Assembly: GCF_030915405.1 (NCBI RefSeq)
Contig: NZ_CP133262.1
Location: forward strand, 3,038,001 to 3,102,000
Length of the DNA stretch: 64,000 nucleotides
Direction of reading: 5' to 3'
Source of the DNA: Neobacillus nitrireducens
GTDB lineage: Bacteria > Bacillota > Bacilli > Bacillales > Cytobacillaceae
The translations under genes and the position numbers were made by a program. Below the pieces are notes generated by a model. The model saw nothing but the letters and a program-made list of their open reading frames with translations, was not told the origin of the DNA and made no database searches. Shown piece by piece: positions 18,757-31,560 of this stretch. The first letter of the stretch is position 1, and each line of letters begins with the position of its first letter.

Positions 18757-18785
18757 ATAGTACACGATTAGGTATGCTTCGTCAA
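18757..18785 (-). promoter_or_regulatory. Sigma-A promoter of glmS
   Basis: TTGACG (18780-18785), a 17-base spacer and TACTAT (18757-18762) on minus, about 85 bases before the ribozyme cleavage site. Confidence 0.75.
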
Positions 18786-18844
18786 CTAGTACCTAATATA
18801 TATATTTTTTTCCAATATCAAACAATACATAATAAACTATGCAT

Positions 18845-18869
18845 AAAGGGACTCACTAGTGTGGGTCCC
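18845..18869 (-). terminator. Probable terminator of the cdaA-cdaR-glmM transcript
   Basis: GGGACCCAC and GTGAGTCCC pair (9 bp, one wobble) around a 4-base loop, followed on minus by only TTTATG, 13 bases after the glmM stop. The weak T-run suggests leaky termination and some read-through into glmS. Confidence 0.55.
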
Positions 18870-18881
18870 CCTAACATATTC

Positions 18882-20231
18882 TTATTCCTTTAATTCCATT
18901 TCTTCTTTTACAACTGCAACGATCCGGTTGACATAGGATTCACAAAGCTCCTCTGTTGATGCCTCAGCCATGACACGGACCAATGGTTCAGTTCCGGATG
19001 GTCGCACGAGAATTCGACCGTTCCCGGCCATTTCTGCTTCCACTTGCTCAATAACCTCTTTCACCTTAGCATTGTCGGTTACATGATGTTTATCGGTTAC
19101 TCTTACATTGACAAGCTTTTGCGGGAACTTTTTCATTTCACCTGCCAACTCTGATAAAGGCTTGCCGGTTGCCTTCATAATATTAACCAATTGTAAACCT
19201 GATAATAAACCGTCACCCGTGGTGTTATAGTCTAGGAAGATAATATGGCCGGATTGTTCACCACCCAGATTAAAACCATTTTTCTTCATTTCTTCGACCA
19301 CATAACGGTCACCTACAGCAGTCGGTACACTATGGATTCCATGTGCCTCAAGTGCTTTATAGAAGCCAAGATTACTCATAACCGTGGATACAATCGTTCC
19401 ATGCTTTAAGCGACCTTGTTCTTTCATATACTTGCCGCAAATATACATGATTTGGTCACCATCTACAATCGTTCCATTTTCATCGATTGCAATCAAACGG
19501 TCACCATCCCCGTCAAAGGAAAGACCGACATCGGCGCCTTTTTCTTTGACCAAGGCAGCCAATGCTTCTGGGTGTGTTGATCCGACGCCTGCATTGATAT
19601 TTAGGCCATTCGGTGAAGCTCCCATCGTTGATAAGTCTGCATCTAAATCAGCAAATAAGTGTGCTGCTAGAGAAGATGTTGCCCCGTGTGCACAATCTAA
19701 AGCGATATGGATACCTGTAAATTCTTCATCCACACTATTTTTCAAATATTGGAGGTACTTTTGACCACCTTCGAAATAATCCATGACTTGACCAAGATCC
19801 GAGCCCACTGGACGAGGCAGTTGATCTTCATGTAAATCGATAAGTGCCTCAATTTCTAATTCCTGCTCATCGGATAGCTTAAAGCCATCAGGACCAAAAA
19901 ATTTAATGCCGTTATCAGCCACCGGATTATGAGAAGCAGAAATCATCACTCCTGCTTGAGCACCTAAGGCTTTTGTTAAAAATGAAACACCCGGAGTAGA
20001 AATGACTCCTAAACGCATAACTTCGGCGCCAATGGAAAGTAACCCTGCCACTAGGGCTCCTTCTAACATATGACCGGATATTCGTGTATCACGCCCGATG
20101 AGTACTTTGGGACGGTCGGTATCCTTTGTTAAAACATATCCGCCATAGCGACCTAATTTAAAGGCCAACTCAGGTGTTAACTCGCTATTTGCTACTCCGC
20201 GTACCCCATCGGTCCCGAAATATTTTCCCAT
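18882..20231 (-). CDS. glmM: Phosphoglucosamine mutase
   Basis: A 449-residue alpha-D-phosphohexomutase that converts glucosamine 6-phosphate to glucosamine 1-phosphate. The phosphoserine is Ser100 in [10 protein letters not shown], the metal loop is DGDGDR (about 239-244), and the sugar loop GGEQSGH is near residue 325. RPSGTEP near the C-terminus binds phosphate. It is the last gene of the cdaA-cdaR-glmM unit; CdaR and GlmM are known modulators of the cyclase CdaA in Firmicutes. AGGAGAGA precedes the ATG. Confidence 0.97.
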   Translation of the reverse strand: MGKYFGTDGVRGVANSELTPELAFKLGRYGGYVLTKDTDRPKVLIGRDTRISGHMLEGALVAGLLSIGAEVMRLGVISTPGVSFLTKALGAQAGVMISASHNPVADNGIKFFGPDGFKLSDEQELEIEALIDLHEDQLPRPVGSDLGQVMDYFEGGQKYLQYLKNSVDEEFTGIHIALDCAHGATSSLAAHLFADLDADLSTMGASPNGLNINAGVGSTHPEALAALVKEKGADVGLSFDGDGDRLIAIDENGTIVDGDQIMYICGKYMKEQGRLKHGTIVSTVMSNLGFYKALEAHGIHSVPTAVGDRYVVEEMKKNGFNLGGEQSGHIIFLDYNTTGDGLLSGLQLVNIMKATGKPLSELAGEMKKFPQKLVNVRVTDKHHVTDNAKVKEVIEQVEAEMAGNGRILVRPSGTEPLVRVMAEASTEELCESYVNRIVAVVKEEMELKE

Positions 20232-20267
20232 TATAAAAATCTCTCCTTCAACATGTATTGCTGGATA

Positions 20268-21500
20268 TTATGCATTATTTTTTTCAATCGTAATTTTCGC
20301 TGATGACTTATTAGGTTTCCACTTAACTGTCGTCGGGCCCTCCACTTGAATGTCCACTTCATATACCCCTTCTTCTTGAAGGCTGGACAAATCAATAAAG
20401 ACATTAAAGTCCTTAGACCTCACACGGTTAACATCTGAAATGGGGCCATTTATTAATATATTTACCAACTGATTATCAGGGTCATTTATGGTTGCCTTAT
20501 ATTCAGCGGATAATCCTTGAATTTTTAAAGGTACATCTGAAACTGTTTTCTCTTCTTCTTTTTCAACCACAACGGTTGCTTTCACTGTTTGCGGGGTAAC
20601 CTTCGTAATACCATTAGAGATAATAACAGGTAAAGTTAGTGTGGTGTTGTCGGTGATTTTACTGATATCGACCTCAACCCGAACGTTTTCCGTTTTGTTT
20701 AAAACATTAACATCCCCGGAAATCGTTGCTTCCTTTTCATCGATTTCAATCGATTTAATCGTCACACCCTTTGGTGCGGTACCATTCCTCACAATTTTTA
20801 TCGGAACAGTCTTACTATTACTTTTTACTGGAATGGTGATTTCTACCTTTTCCGGATTAACCTCAACATTTAACTTATTTAATTCCTTGTCAAGAACCTG
20901 GATGTTGGCTTCCTCTGAAATGGTTTCTGTCAGTTTATTCTTTTCTTCAAGGGTCGCTTTTACATAGCTAATCCTGTCGATGACACTTTTGGCACCGGTA
21001 ATCTTCACTCTATTGGGCTCGACCACTGGTTGTCCAGCAGAATAGCCCTCCTCTATTTGGCTCGAATTAAATTCTGCCTCTACTTTAAATTCCTTCGTGA
21101 TCTTTTCCTGGACGGAAACATTCACTGTTGATGGTTTCATAGTCGCAGTCAATTTATCAGACAGATCTTTGACTTTTAACTTGACCTTCTGCTTTCCAAT
21201 ATTAGCTTTTGATAAATCTACATAAACTTCAAAGTTCTTTAGCGCTTTGGCAGACTTAATATGCGTTAATGGGCCTTTTAAGGTGATATCAACCGTAGCT
21301 GGAATTCCAGACACCACTAAATTCTTCGTATCATAATAAACCTTAACAGGAATATTTTTTATGGTTTCTGTTGATTGCTCGCCGGGGACATTTACATCCG
21401 TTATTTTTTTCCCTGTATGTGGTACAGAGGAATATAAAAGCACAGCTAAAAGCAATGCAAGAATTTTAATAAACCAGGGATTATCCATCAATTTATCCAT
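20268..21500 (-). CDS. cdaR: CdaA regulatory protein CdaR (YbbR-domain protein)
   Basis: A 410-residue extracytoplasmic protein. A single N-terminal membrane anchor (ILALLLAVLLYS, about residues 13-24) is followed by about four repeated beta-rich YbbR domains of about 80 residues, each with the KVYYD/KTVTV-like strands. In B. subtilis and Listeria it binds and regulates the diadenylate cyclase CdaA. Its ATG overlaps the end of cdaA by 8 bases with GGAGGGG upstream, so the two are translationally coupled. Assignment rests on synteny and domain pattern together. Confidence 0.93.
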   Translation of the reverse strand: MDKLMDNPWFIKILALLLAVLLYSSVPHTGKKITDVNVPGEQSTETIKNIPVKVYYDTKNLVVSGIPATVDITLKGPLTHIKSAKALKNFEVYVDLSKANIGKQKVKLKVKDLSDKLTATMKPSTVNVSVQEKITKEFKVEAEFNSSQIEEGYSAGQPVVEPNRVKITGAKSVIDRISYVKATLEEKNKLTETISEEANIQVLDKELNKLNVEVNPEKVEITIPVKSNSKTVPIKIVRNGTAPKGVTIKSIEIDEKEATISGDVNVLNKTENVRVEVDISKITDNTTLTLPVIISNGITKVTPQTVKATVVVEKEEEKTVSDVPLKIQGLSAEYKATINDPDNQLVNILINGPISDVNRVRSKDFNVFIDLSSLQEEGVYEVDIQVEGPTTVKWKPNKSSAKITIEKNNA

Positions 21501-22320
21501 TATTTTTTCCCCTCCAGTTCCAACGGGCTGAAGAAGCTTGTTTTGTCTTCAAATGAGTGAACAATTCACTCGTAAGTAATTCTTTCAGTTGCTCTGTATT
21601 AATCGCGCGATGAAGCTCCCCGTTCTTGGTAAGCGAGATATGACCTGTCTCTTCTGACACAATGATTGTAACACTGTCCGTTACTTCACTTATTCCTAAA
21701 GCGGCCCGATGCCTGGTTCCCAGCTCCTTAGAAATAAACGGACTTTCCGATAATGGCAGATAGCATGCGGCAGCCGCGACATTATTTCTTTGGATGATAA
21801 CTGCACCATCATGGAGCGGTGTATTTGGGATAAAAATATTAATCAGCAATTCAGAAGAAATATTGGAATTTAACTGAATACCTGTTTCTATGTAATCGCC
21901 CATCCCTGTTTCTCTCTCAATCGAGATTAATGCCCCAATACGGCGCTTTGCCATATAGTCCGTTGCCTTAATAATCGCTTCAACTGTCTTTTCTGGATTT
22001 TCTTCATCCGGATTACTACTTCTCGAAAAGAACTTCCCTCTGCCTAATTGCTCAAGAGCTCTTCTAAGTTCCGGCTGAAAAATGATAATAATCGCAAGAA
22101 ACCCGTATGTTATCGCCTGTTCCATCATCCAGCTTAACGTTTGGAAGCCTAGAAACTCGCTGACAACTCTAACTAGCAGGATAACCAGAATGCCTTTTAG
22201 CAATTGAACGGCTTTCGTTCCTCTAATCACATTAATCAACTTGTAAATGACATACCATACGAGGGCAATATCAACAATACTAGCTAAATACTTCCATAAT
22301 TCGAAATCAGCAAACGGCAT
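21493..22320 (-). CDS. cdaA: Diadenylate cyclase CdaA
   Basis: A 275-residue membrane-bound enzyme that makes cyclic di-AMP from two ATP. Three N-terminal transmembrane segments (about 10-30, 38-55, 63-81) precede the DAC domain, whose catalytic motifs DGA (171-173) and RHR (203-205) are intact. c-di-AMP controls K+ and osmotic balance, and the KimA-type importer in this window is a likely target. It is first gene of cdaA-cdaR-glmM, so messenger synthesis and wall precursor synthesis share a transcript. Confidence 0.96.
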   Translation of the reverse strand: MPFADFELWKYLASIVDIALVWYVIYKLINVIRGTKAVQLLKGILVILLVRVVSEFLGFQTLSWMMEQAITYGFLAIIIIFQPELRRALEQLGRGKFFSRSSNPDEENPEKTVEAIIKATDYMAKRRIGALISIERETGMGDYIETGIQLNSNISSELLINIFIPNTPLHDGAVIIQRNNVAAAACYLPLSESPFISKELGTRHRAALGISEVTDSVTIIVSEETGHISLTKNGELHRAINTEQLKELLTSELFTHLKTKQASSARWNWRGKNNG

Positions 22321-22369
22321 TGTTCTTCCTCCGTAATTTTCTTTAACACATATAAATTACAATCTATTT

Positions 22370-22378
22370 ATTATATCA
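22370..22378 (-). promoter_or_regulatory. Extended -10 promoter for cdaA
   Basis: On minus, TGATATAAT (an extended TGnTATAAT -10) lies about 50 bases before the cdaA ATG. No good -35 box is visible, as is common for extended -10 promoters. Confidence 0.5.
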
Positions 22379-22415
22379 TAAATACCTGTTGTACCTATTA
22401 TATGTATAAGCTTAA

Positions 22416-22450
22416 AAAAACAAATCACTCCGCCCGAGTGATTTGTTTTT
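22416..22450. terminator. Terminator of sigW-rsiW
   Basis: A perfect 15-bp stem (22416-22430 with 22436-22450) around CGCCC. It overlaps the rsiW stop codon on minus, where it ends in a T-run; the symmetric A/T ends could also work on plus. Confidence 0.9.
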
Positions 22451-23075
22451 ACTTAGTTTCCGGTTGGTCTCCAAATATTTGCAAAACATCCTGCGTAGTC
22501 TTTTTAATATGGTACCAAATCCAATCAAATACCTCATTTACTTCATCAATTTGCCCTGTTACATGCCCCGCCGAGGCCAAATACTTCTCACCATTTATGA
22601 CGGTCACATCACCTTGGACTTCACCCTCTATATCCAAATTCCCATTTCGGACAATAACATCACCTATTACCGTTTCACCCTTAGGAACAATGACCGTATT
22701 ATTTCTTACCACTAAGTTCTTTTGCTTCGAAACAGAAAAGTCTTTATCTTGATTCCAAGTAGAGAATAAGCTTCCCATCATTAATATGAAAAATAAGGAA
22801 GCGGCAGCAAGCAAGGGATGGTTTTTCATCCAGCGCTGCATCCAAATCCTTCGTTTCTCTTTTGGTAACCTGGATAATACGTTGGCTGTAAAATTGTCTG
22901 GAGCCTGCATCGTAGATATACTTTTGACAAAAGCGACCGTCTTTTTAAGTTCGTTAAATAAACTTTCGCATTCTTTACAGCTTTGGAGGTGTTCTCTTAA
23001 TACTCCTTCTTGCTCAGGTGTAATTTCGTCATCTAAATATTCATGCATTAGTTCGATGATTTGTTCTGGACACAT
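22449..23075 (-). CDS. rsiW: Anti-sigma-W factor RsiW
   Basis: A 208-residue single-pass membrane anti-sigma factor. The N-terminal zinc-binding ZAS motif is REHLQSCKECESLF (H-x3-C-x2-C), one transmembrane helix spans about residues 85-103, and the extracytoplasmic part follows. In B. subtilis, envelope stress triggers its stepwise cleavage (PrsW, RasP, Clp), releasing SigW. I choose ATG 23075 because GAGGTG lies 9 bases upstream; this gives the same length as the B. subtilis protein. It is co-transcribed with sigW. Confidence 0.93.
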   Translation of the reverse strand: MCPEQIIELMHEYLDDEITPEQEGVLREHLQSCKECESLFNELKKTVAFVKSISTMQAPDNFTANVLSRLPKEKRRIWMQRWMKNHPLLAAASLFFILMMGSLFSTWNQDKDFSVSKQKNLVVRNNTVIVPKGETVIGDVIVRNGNLDIEGEVQGDVTVINGEKYLASAGHVTGQIDEVNEVFDWIWYHIKKTTQDVLQIFGDQPETK

Positions 23076-23093
23076 TAACAGTTTCACCTCTTA

Positions 23094-23657
23094 TCACACA
23101 TAGCGTAATTGTTGTCTTAATGCTTCCCGGCCACGGTGAATTCTTGTTTTTACCGTTCCAAGGGGTAAATCTAGAATTTCACTTATTTCGTTTAAGGACA
23201 ACTCTTCCATATATTTCAATACGATGGCTGTCCGATATTTGTCGGGCAGTTTTAAGATTTCTTTCTGGACAGCCTCTTGCAGCTGTAAGCTTTCTAATTC
23301 TGACTCTGGCAGCGGTGTATTCGAAGGAATCTGTGAATACATCGTTAACCCTTCCGCCCCTGCTACTTCTGCATCTAAATAATAATCCGGTTTCTTTTTA
23401 CGCATTCGGTCAATACACAGATTGGTAGCAATTCGAAATAGCCAAGTAGAAAATTTCAAGTCTTGATTAAACGATTTGATATTAACATAAGCACGGATAA
23501 AAGCCTCCTGTGCCATATCCTCTGCTTCATGACGGTTTCCAAGCATTCGGAAACATAGTTGATAAATACTGTTCTTATATATTTCAACGATTTCACCAAA
23601 GGCATCTTGATCACCCTTGATTACTTGTTTGATTCTCTTTTTGACTATTGCATCCAT
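23094..23657 (-). CDS. sigW: ECF RNA polymerase sigma factor SigW
   Basis: A 187-residue ECF sigma factor. Region 2 includes EAEDMAQEAFIRAYVNIKSF and FSTWLFRIATNLCIDRMRKKKP; region 4 includes LSLNEISEILDLPLGTVKTRIHRGREALR. It directs the envelope-stress regulon (antimicrobial peptides, cell-wall antibiotics, alkaline shock). The SigW-type promoter just upstream indicates autoregulation. rsiW follows with an 18-base gap. Confidence 0.95.
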   Translation of the reverse strand: MDAIVKKRIKQVIKGDQDAFGEIVEIYKNSIYQLCFRMLGNRHEAEDMAQEAFIRAYVNIKSFNQDLKFSTWLFRIATNLCIDRMRKKKPDYYLDAEVAGAEGLTMYSQIPSNTPLPESELESLQLQEAVQKEILKLPDKYRTAIVLKYMEELSLNEISEILDLPLGTVKTRIHRGREALRQQLRYV

Positions 23658-23692
23658 TAAGTTACCTCAGCTCCATTGCTGCTAATCGATAA

Positions 23693-23718
23693 TACGTATC
23701 GATAGCAAAAAAGTTTCG
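23693..23718 (-). promoter_or_regulatory. SigW-dependent autoregulatory promoter
   Basis: On minus, CGAAAC (23713-23718), an exact 16-base spacer and CGTA (23693-23696). This matches the SigW consensus TGAAAC-16-CGTA except for the first -35 base. It lies about 40-60 bases before the sigW ATG. Confidence 0.85.
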
Positions 23719-23849
23719 TTTTCACGAAAAAACTTCTCAGTACCTTTAATATTAACAAAAATTTACTAAAAGGGCCCAATAATTAGTTTAAAGATTTTAA
23801 GAAGGGAGGAAAAGTAACGTTTTTTAGTCTTTAATTTTAAAATGAATAT

Positions 23850-23906
23850 AAAAAAGCTGCAACTCGTAAGAACAACAGGTTCGCCCGTTTTCCCTCGATT
23901 TGCAGC
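23850..23906 (-). terminator. Terminator of rocF
   Basis: GCTGCAA (23900-23906, minus sense) pairs with TTGCAGC (23856-23862), the pairing extended by an inner CG-rich step, around a long loop. TTTTTT follows on minus. Confidence 0.8.
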
Positions 23907-23916
23907 ATTAAGAATT

Positions 23917-24813
23917 TTATAATAATTTTTCCCCGAATAGGGAACCCATCAATTCAACAGCCACTTTTGCTGTTTTATTTTTTTCGTCTAAAATTGGATT
24001 TACTTCAACAAATTCCGCTGAGGTAATAATCTTTGATTCTTCTAACATCTCCATCGCCAGATGACTTTCTCTGTAGCTGATCCCACCTATAACTGGTGTT
24101 CCAACGCCAGGAGCATCATTAGGGTCTAAGCCATCTAAATCAAGTGATAAGTGGACACCATCTGTCTTATCTTTCAGGTAAGCGATGGTTTCTTCCATTA
24201 CTTTCGCCATCCCCATCCGATCAATTTCATGCATGGTGTAAACTTTGATTCCTATTTCTTTTATTAAATCTTTTTCTCCATCATCCAGCGCTCTTGCGCC
24301 AATAATGACTACATTTTCAGGTTTAACCTTTGGACCATATCCACCGATATCAGTTAATAATTGGTGGCCTAACCCAATACTTACCGCCAAAGGCATCCCA
24401 TGGATATTACCAGATGGGCTTGTCTCTGCAGTATTTAAATCACCATGTGCATCATACCAAATGACACCGAGGTTTTTATAATGTTTAGATACCCCTGCTA
24501 ACGTACCAATTGCAATACTATGATCCCCACCAAGTACCAACGGAAACGCACCAGATTGGACTGCATTATCTACTTTATCAGCAAGCAGCGCACTTTTTTC
24601 GGCAACTAAATCTAGATTCCGCAAATTGGATTCTTTATCCACCACTACTTCAGGTCTGCCAATTGGAATATCACCAAGATCATGTACTTCATCAAATAGT
24701 GGCTTTAGTCGTTCCACAATCCCAGCATAACGGATGGCACTCGGCCCCATATCTACCCCACGTCTCGTTTGACCTAAATCCATCGGCATTCCAATAATTG
24801 ATAACTTGTTCAT
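23917..24813 (-). CDS. rocF: Arginase
   Basis: A 298-residue manganese ureohydrolase that splits arginine into ornithine and urea. The metal-binding motifs are all present: GGDHS (about residue 97), DAHGDLN (about 124) and SLDLDGLDPNDAPGVGTPV (about 225). I prefer ATG 24813 over ATG 24819, since GGAGG is 7 bases from the former and only 1 from the latter; it also matches the B. subtilis N-terminus. It stands alone here, not with rocD/rocE. The terminator and divergent context mark it as a single-gene unit. Confidence 0.94.
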   Translation of the reverse strand: MNKLSIIGMPMDLGQTRRGVDMGPSAIRYAGIVERLKPLFDEVHDLGDIPIGRPEVVVDKESNLRNLDLVAEKSALLADKVDNAVQSGAFPLVLGGDHSIAIGTLAGVSKHYKNLGVIWYDAHGDLNTAETSPSGNIHGMPLAVSIGLGHQLLTDIGGYGPKVKPENVVIIGARALDDGEKDLIKEIGIKVYTMHEIDRMGMAKVMEETIAYLKDKTDGVHLSLDLDGLDPNDAPGVGTPVIGGISYRESHLAMEMLEESKIITSAEFVEVNPILDEKNKTAKVAVELMGSLFGEKLL

Positions 24814-24904
24814 ATTCATTCCTCCTACCCCTTTATCTATTCTATTTTAACCGCTTTCATACCAATGACTCAACTCGACAAAATTATGTATATATATACG
24901 GAAT

Positions 24905-25053
24905 AAAAAGCGGAAGCGCCCGTTTAGCTGCTTATGGACTGGAGCGCTCCAACTGAGATAAAGGAAACACGAAGAGCGTTAGTGATTCGATGTTGACTTA
25001 TCGTAGGGCGGAGAGCGAAGTCCACTAGCAGCTGGGCGCTGGAGCTGGATTCA
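24905..25053. repeat. Dispersed hairpin repeat, copy 1
   Basis: About 150 bp, very similar to 56837-56985. Shared blocks include TATGGACTGGAGCGCT, CTGAGATAAAGGAAACACG, TTGACTTATCGTAGGG and GAGCGAAGTCCACTAGC. The unit folds as one long hairpin: GCTGC..ATGGACT with AGTCCA..GCAGC, and GATAA..CACG with its partner TTATC side. No open frame, no target-site duplication that I can confirm. It lies between rocF and the tRNA terminators. Confidence 0.85.
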
Positions 25054-25110
25054 GAGAACCATATCAATGTTATCACGATAAATTGATATATAATCTCGTA
25101 TATAAACAAA

Positions 25111-25141
25111 AGACCTTAAACCAATCCGTGGTTTAAGGTCT
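25111..25141 (-). terminator. Second terminator of the rRNA-tRNA operon
   Basis: A perfect 12-bp stem (AGACCTTAAACC / GGTTTAAGGTCT) followed on minus by TTTTGTTTA; backs up the terminator at 25157-25187. Confidence 0.85.
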
Positions 25142-25156
25142 AAATAGAAAGAATAA

Positions 25157-25187
25157 AGGACCTTGGATTCTATCTCCAAAGTCCTTT
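25157..25187 (-). terminator. First terminator of the rRNA-tRNA operon
   Basis: AAAGGACTTTGGA pairs with TCCAAGGTCCTTT on minus (12 of 13), loop of 7, directly after the tRNA-Lys gene; a weak T-tract follows. Confidence 0.75.
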
Positions 25188-25199
25188 ACTGTAATTATA

Positions 25200-25272
25200 T
25201 GAGCCATGAAGGACTCGAACCTTCGACCCTCTGATTAAAAGTCAGATGCTCTACCAACTGAGCTAATGGCTC
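25200..25272 (-). tRNA. tRNA-Lys (anticodon TTT)
   Basis: Cloverleaf on minus with acceptor GAGCCAT/ATGGCTC, anticodon loop CTTTTAA and T-loop TTCGAGT. CCA is not encoded. It is the last tRNA of the operon. Confidence 0.97.
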
Positions 25273-25274
25273 TC

Positions 25275-25349
25275 TGGCTGGGCTAGCTGGATTTGAACCA
25301 ACGCATGTCGCAGTCAAAGTGCGATGCCTTACCGCTTGGCTATAGCCCA
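25275..25349 (-). tRNA. tRNA-Gln (anticodon TTG)
   Basis: Acceptor TGGGCTA/TAGCCCA on minus, anticodon loop CTTTGAC, discriminator G, CCA encoded. It lies 2 bases before the tRNA-Lys gene. Confidence 0.97.
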
Positions 25350-25397
25350 ATAATGATGTGATAAAATATAGTATGTCCAACTTTTTTTAAAATATAA

Positions 25398-25482
25398 TGG
25401 TGGAGGGGGACGGATTCGAACCGCCGAACCCGGAGGGAGCGGATTTACAGTCCGCCGCGTTTAGCCACTTCGCTACCCCTCC
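25398..25482 (-). tRNA. tRNA-Tyr (anticodon GTA)
   Basis: Class II tRNA with a long variable arm (CGCTCCCTCCGGGTTCG region), acceptor GGAGGGG, anticodon loop CTGTAAA, CCA encoded. Confidence 0.97.
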
Positions 25483-25500
25483 ATATTAACTTTAAAAAAG

Positions 25501-25576
<76 letters not shown>

Positions 25577-25602
25577 GTATAGTAGTTTACATAATAAAAT
25601 TA

Positions 25603-25678
25603 TGGTGGAGGATGACGGGCTCGAACCGCCGACCCTCTGCTTGTAAGGCAGATGCTCTCCCAGCTGAGCTAATCCTCC
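25603..25678 (-). tRNA. tRNA-Val (anticodon TAC)
   Basis: Acceptor GGAGGAT/ATCCTCC, anticodon loop CTTACAA, CCA encoded. Confidence 0.97.
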
Positions 25679-25716
25679 ACAGAATGTAAGTTACTCTCGC
25701 TTCTGCGAAAAAACTT

Positions 25717-25791
25717 TGGTGACCCCTACGGGACTCGAACCCGTGTTACCTCCGTGAAAGGGAGGTGTCTTAACCGCTTGACCAAGGGGCC
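25717..25791 (-). tRNA. tRNA-Glu (anticodon TTC)
   Basis: Acceptor GGCCCCT/AGGGGTC with a G-T pair, anticodon loop CTTTCAC, CCA encoded. Confidence 0.97.
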
Positions 25792-25812
25792 ATACTATTA
25801 TTAAAATAGGTA

Positions 25813-25885
25813 AGCTTCCAAGCGGGCTCGAACCGCTGACCTCTTCCTTACCATGGAAGTGCTCTACCTACTGAGCTATGGAAGC
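25813..25885 (-). tRNA. tRNA-Thr (anticodon GGT)
   Basis: Acceptor GCTTCCA/TGGAAGC, anticodon loop ATGGTAA, discriminator T, CCA not encoded. Second threonine isoacceptor of the cluster. Confidence 0.95.
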
Positions 25886-25912
25886 ATAGCTAAATATCAA
25901 TCTACATAAAAA

Positions 25913-25987
25913 TGGCTCCGCAGGTAGGACTCGAACCTACGACCGATCGGTTAACAGCCGATAGCTCTACCACTGAGCTACTGCGGA
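25913..25987 (-). tRNA. tRNA-Asn (anticodon GTT)
   Basis: Acceptor TCCGCAG/CTGCGGA, anticodon loop CTGTTAA, discriminator G, CCA encoded. First tRNA after 5S rRNA. Confidence 0.97.
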
Positions 25988-26001
25988 ATAATAATATTTT
26001 A

Positions 26002-26118
<117 letters not shown>

Positions 26119-26245
26119 CTATTTTCAAGACATATTTTATTATAATGCCTTTTTAAAATTTTTCAAGAGGAAAAATAAATTTTTTTCATTCCCTCAAAAC
26201 TAGATAATGCAGAAGAAGTTGTAAAAACGAGTTCGCTTTAAAAAT

Positions 26246-29179
<2,934 letters not shown>

Positions 29180-29266
29180 TAAAAGGTTTATAACTCTTAC
29201 TTACATAAGAGAGAAAAACTAAAATGGCGTTTACTCGATGTTTACTTTACTTCTTCTTACGATTAT

Positions 29267-29283
29267 CTAGTTTTCAAAGAACG
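29267..29283 (-). promoter_or_regulatory. boxA-like antitermination site in the 16S-23S spacer
   Basis: On minus, GTTCTTTGAAAACTAGA resembles the Bacillus NusB/S10 boxA (TGTTCTTTGAAAA). The 16S-23S spacer (29180-29385) has no tRNA gene, only this site and a small hairpin around 29300-29320. Confidence 0.6.
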
Positions 29284-29381
29284 ATTAAAAAAGCTTTGAG
29301 AGATTGTACTCTCAAAACTAAACAAACAAAGATCGCGTCACAAACAAACTGTTTTGTCTGGCTCACAGGTCCAGCTTTATT

Positions 29382-30926
<1,545 letters not shown>

Positions 30927-31008
30927 GTTGATTAGCTCATTTGTTACGTTGGCTTAGTTTCATTAATGAAACTAAAAATTTTTGTTTGTTTTGCACGATT
31001 TTGTTTGT

Positions 31009-31026
31009 TTAGTTTTCAAAGAACAA
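31009..31026 (-). promoter_or_regulatory. boxA-like site in the 16S leader
   Basis: On minus, TTGTTCTTTGAAAACTAA lies about 85 bases before the 16S 5' end and repeats the motif of the 16S-23S spacer. Confidence 0.6.
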
Positions 31027-31055
31027 CCACTCCGTCACCAAAAAGCGACTTTATT

Positions 31056-31084
31056 AATATATCACTTGCAAAACATAATGTCAA
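31056..31084 (-). promoter_or_regulatory. rRNA operon promoter P2
   Basis: TTGACA (31079-31084), 17-base spacer, TATATT (31056-31061), then AATAAAGTCGC on minus. Almost identical in its -10 and start region to P1, 74 bases upstream. Confidence 0.88.
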
Positions 31085-31129
31085 CAACTTTTTTTCAAAT
31101 TGTTTTTAACGTCAGCAGCGACGCTTATT

Positions 31130-31158
31130 AATATACCAAGATACTATTTAATTGTCAA
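31130..31158 (-). promoter_or_regulatory. rRNA operon promoter P1
   Basis: TTGACA (31153-31158), 17-base spacer, TATATT (31130-31135), then AATAAGCGTCGC on minus. Tandem promoters are the rule for Bacillus rrn operons. Confidence 0.88.
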
Positions 31159-31191
31159 CGGTTCTTATTCAAAAAAGTATAAAGTTTTTTC

Positions 31192-31422
31192 CTAACCCTT
31201 TTTCCGATCCTTTTTCCCTCTTCTCATATACTTTAAACAATCATGTGGAGAAGCAACCCGCCTAAACAGTGTAAATAAAACCTTATATCTTTCTTCCATC
31301 GATCTTTTTACAATATGATCTATGCGATCATCCCTTAAATCAAATAGTATTTCATCCATTTCTCTTTTAATAAGGTATTCCATTTCTTTTACTTCTTTAT
31401 CATTTATTAGAAGCCCAAACAT
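31192..31422 (-). CDS. Small conserved protein of unknown function
   Basis: A 76-residue charged cytoplasmic protein (MFGLLINDKEVKEMEYLIKR at its start, basic C-terminal tail RRGKKDRKKG). The start ATG 31422 is chosen because GGAGG lies 7 bases upstream; the longer frame has no ribosome site. It is predicted mostly helical. I recall similar small proteins at the same place (between pdaB and the rrn operon) in other Bacillaceae, but no function. It is divergent from pdaB and directly upstream of the rrn promoters. Confidence 0.7.
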   Translation of the reverse strand: MFGLLINDKEVKEMEYLIKREMDEILFDLRDDRIDHIVKRSMEERYKVLFTLFRRVASPHDCLKYMRRGKKDRKKG

Positions 31423-31498
31423 TGAATAACCTCCAGCGAAATATCTAGTTATAGTAGTCTTTTCCAATTATTGAAAAATTATAATAAAATTTTTCTAA

Positions 31499-31527
31499 TC
31501 ATATTCTTAAATGTACGGGCATAGGTT
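31499..31527 (+). promoter_or_regulatory. Candidate sigma-E promoter of pdaB
   Basis: TCATATT (31499-31505) matches the sigma-E -35 KMATATT exactly; a 14-base spacer leads to CATAGGTT (31520-31527) against CATACAHT. It lies 34 bases before the pdaB ATG; in B. subtilis pdaB is a sporulation gene. Confidence 0.65.
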
Positions 31528-31560
31528 GAGACAAGGACAGTATTGGACGAGGTGGGGACA

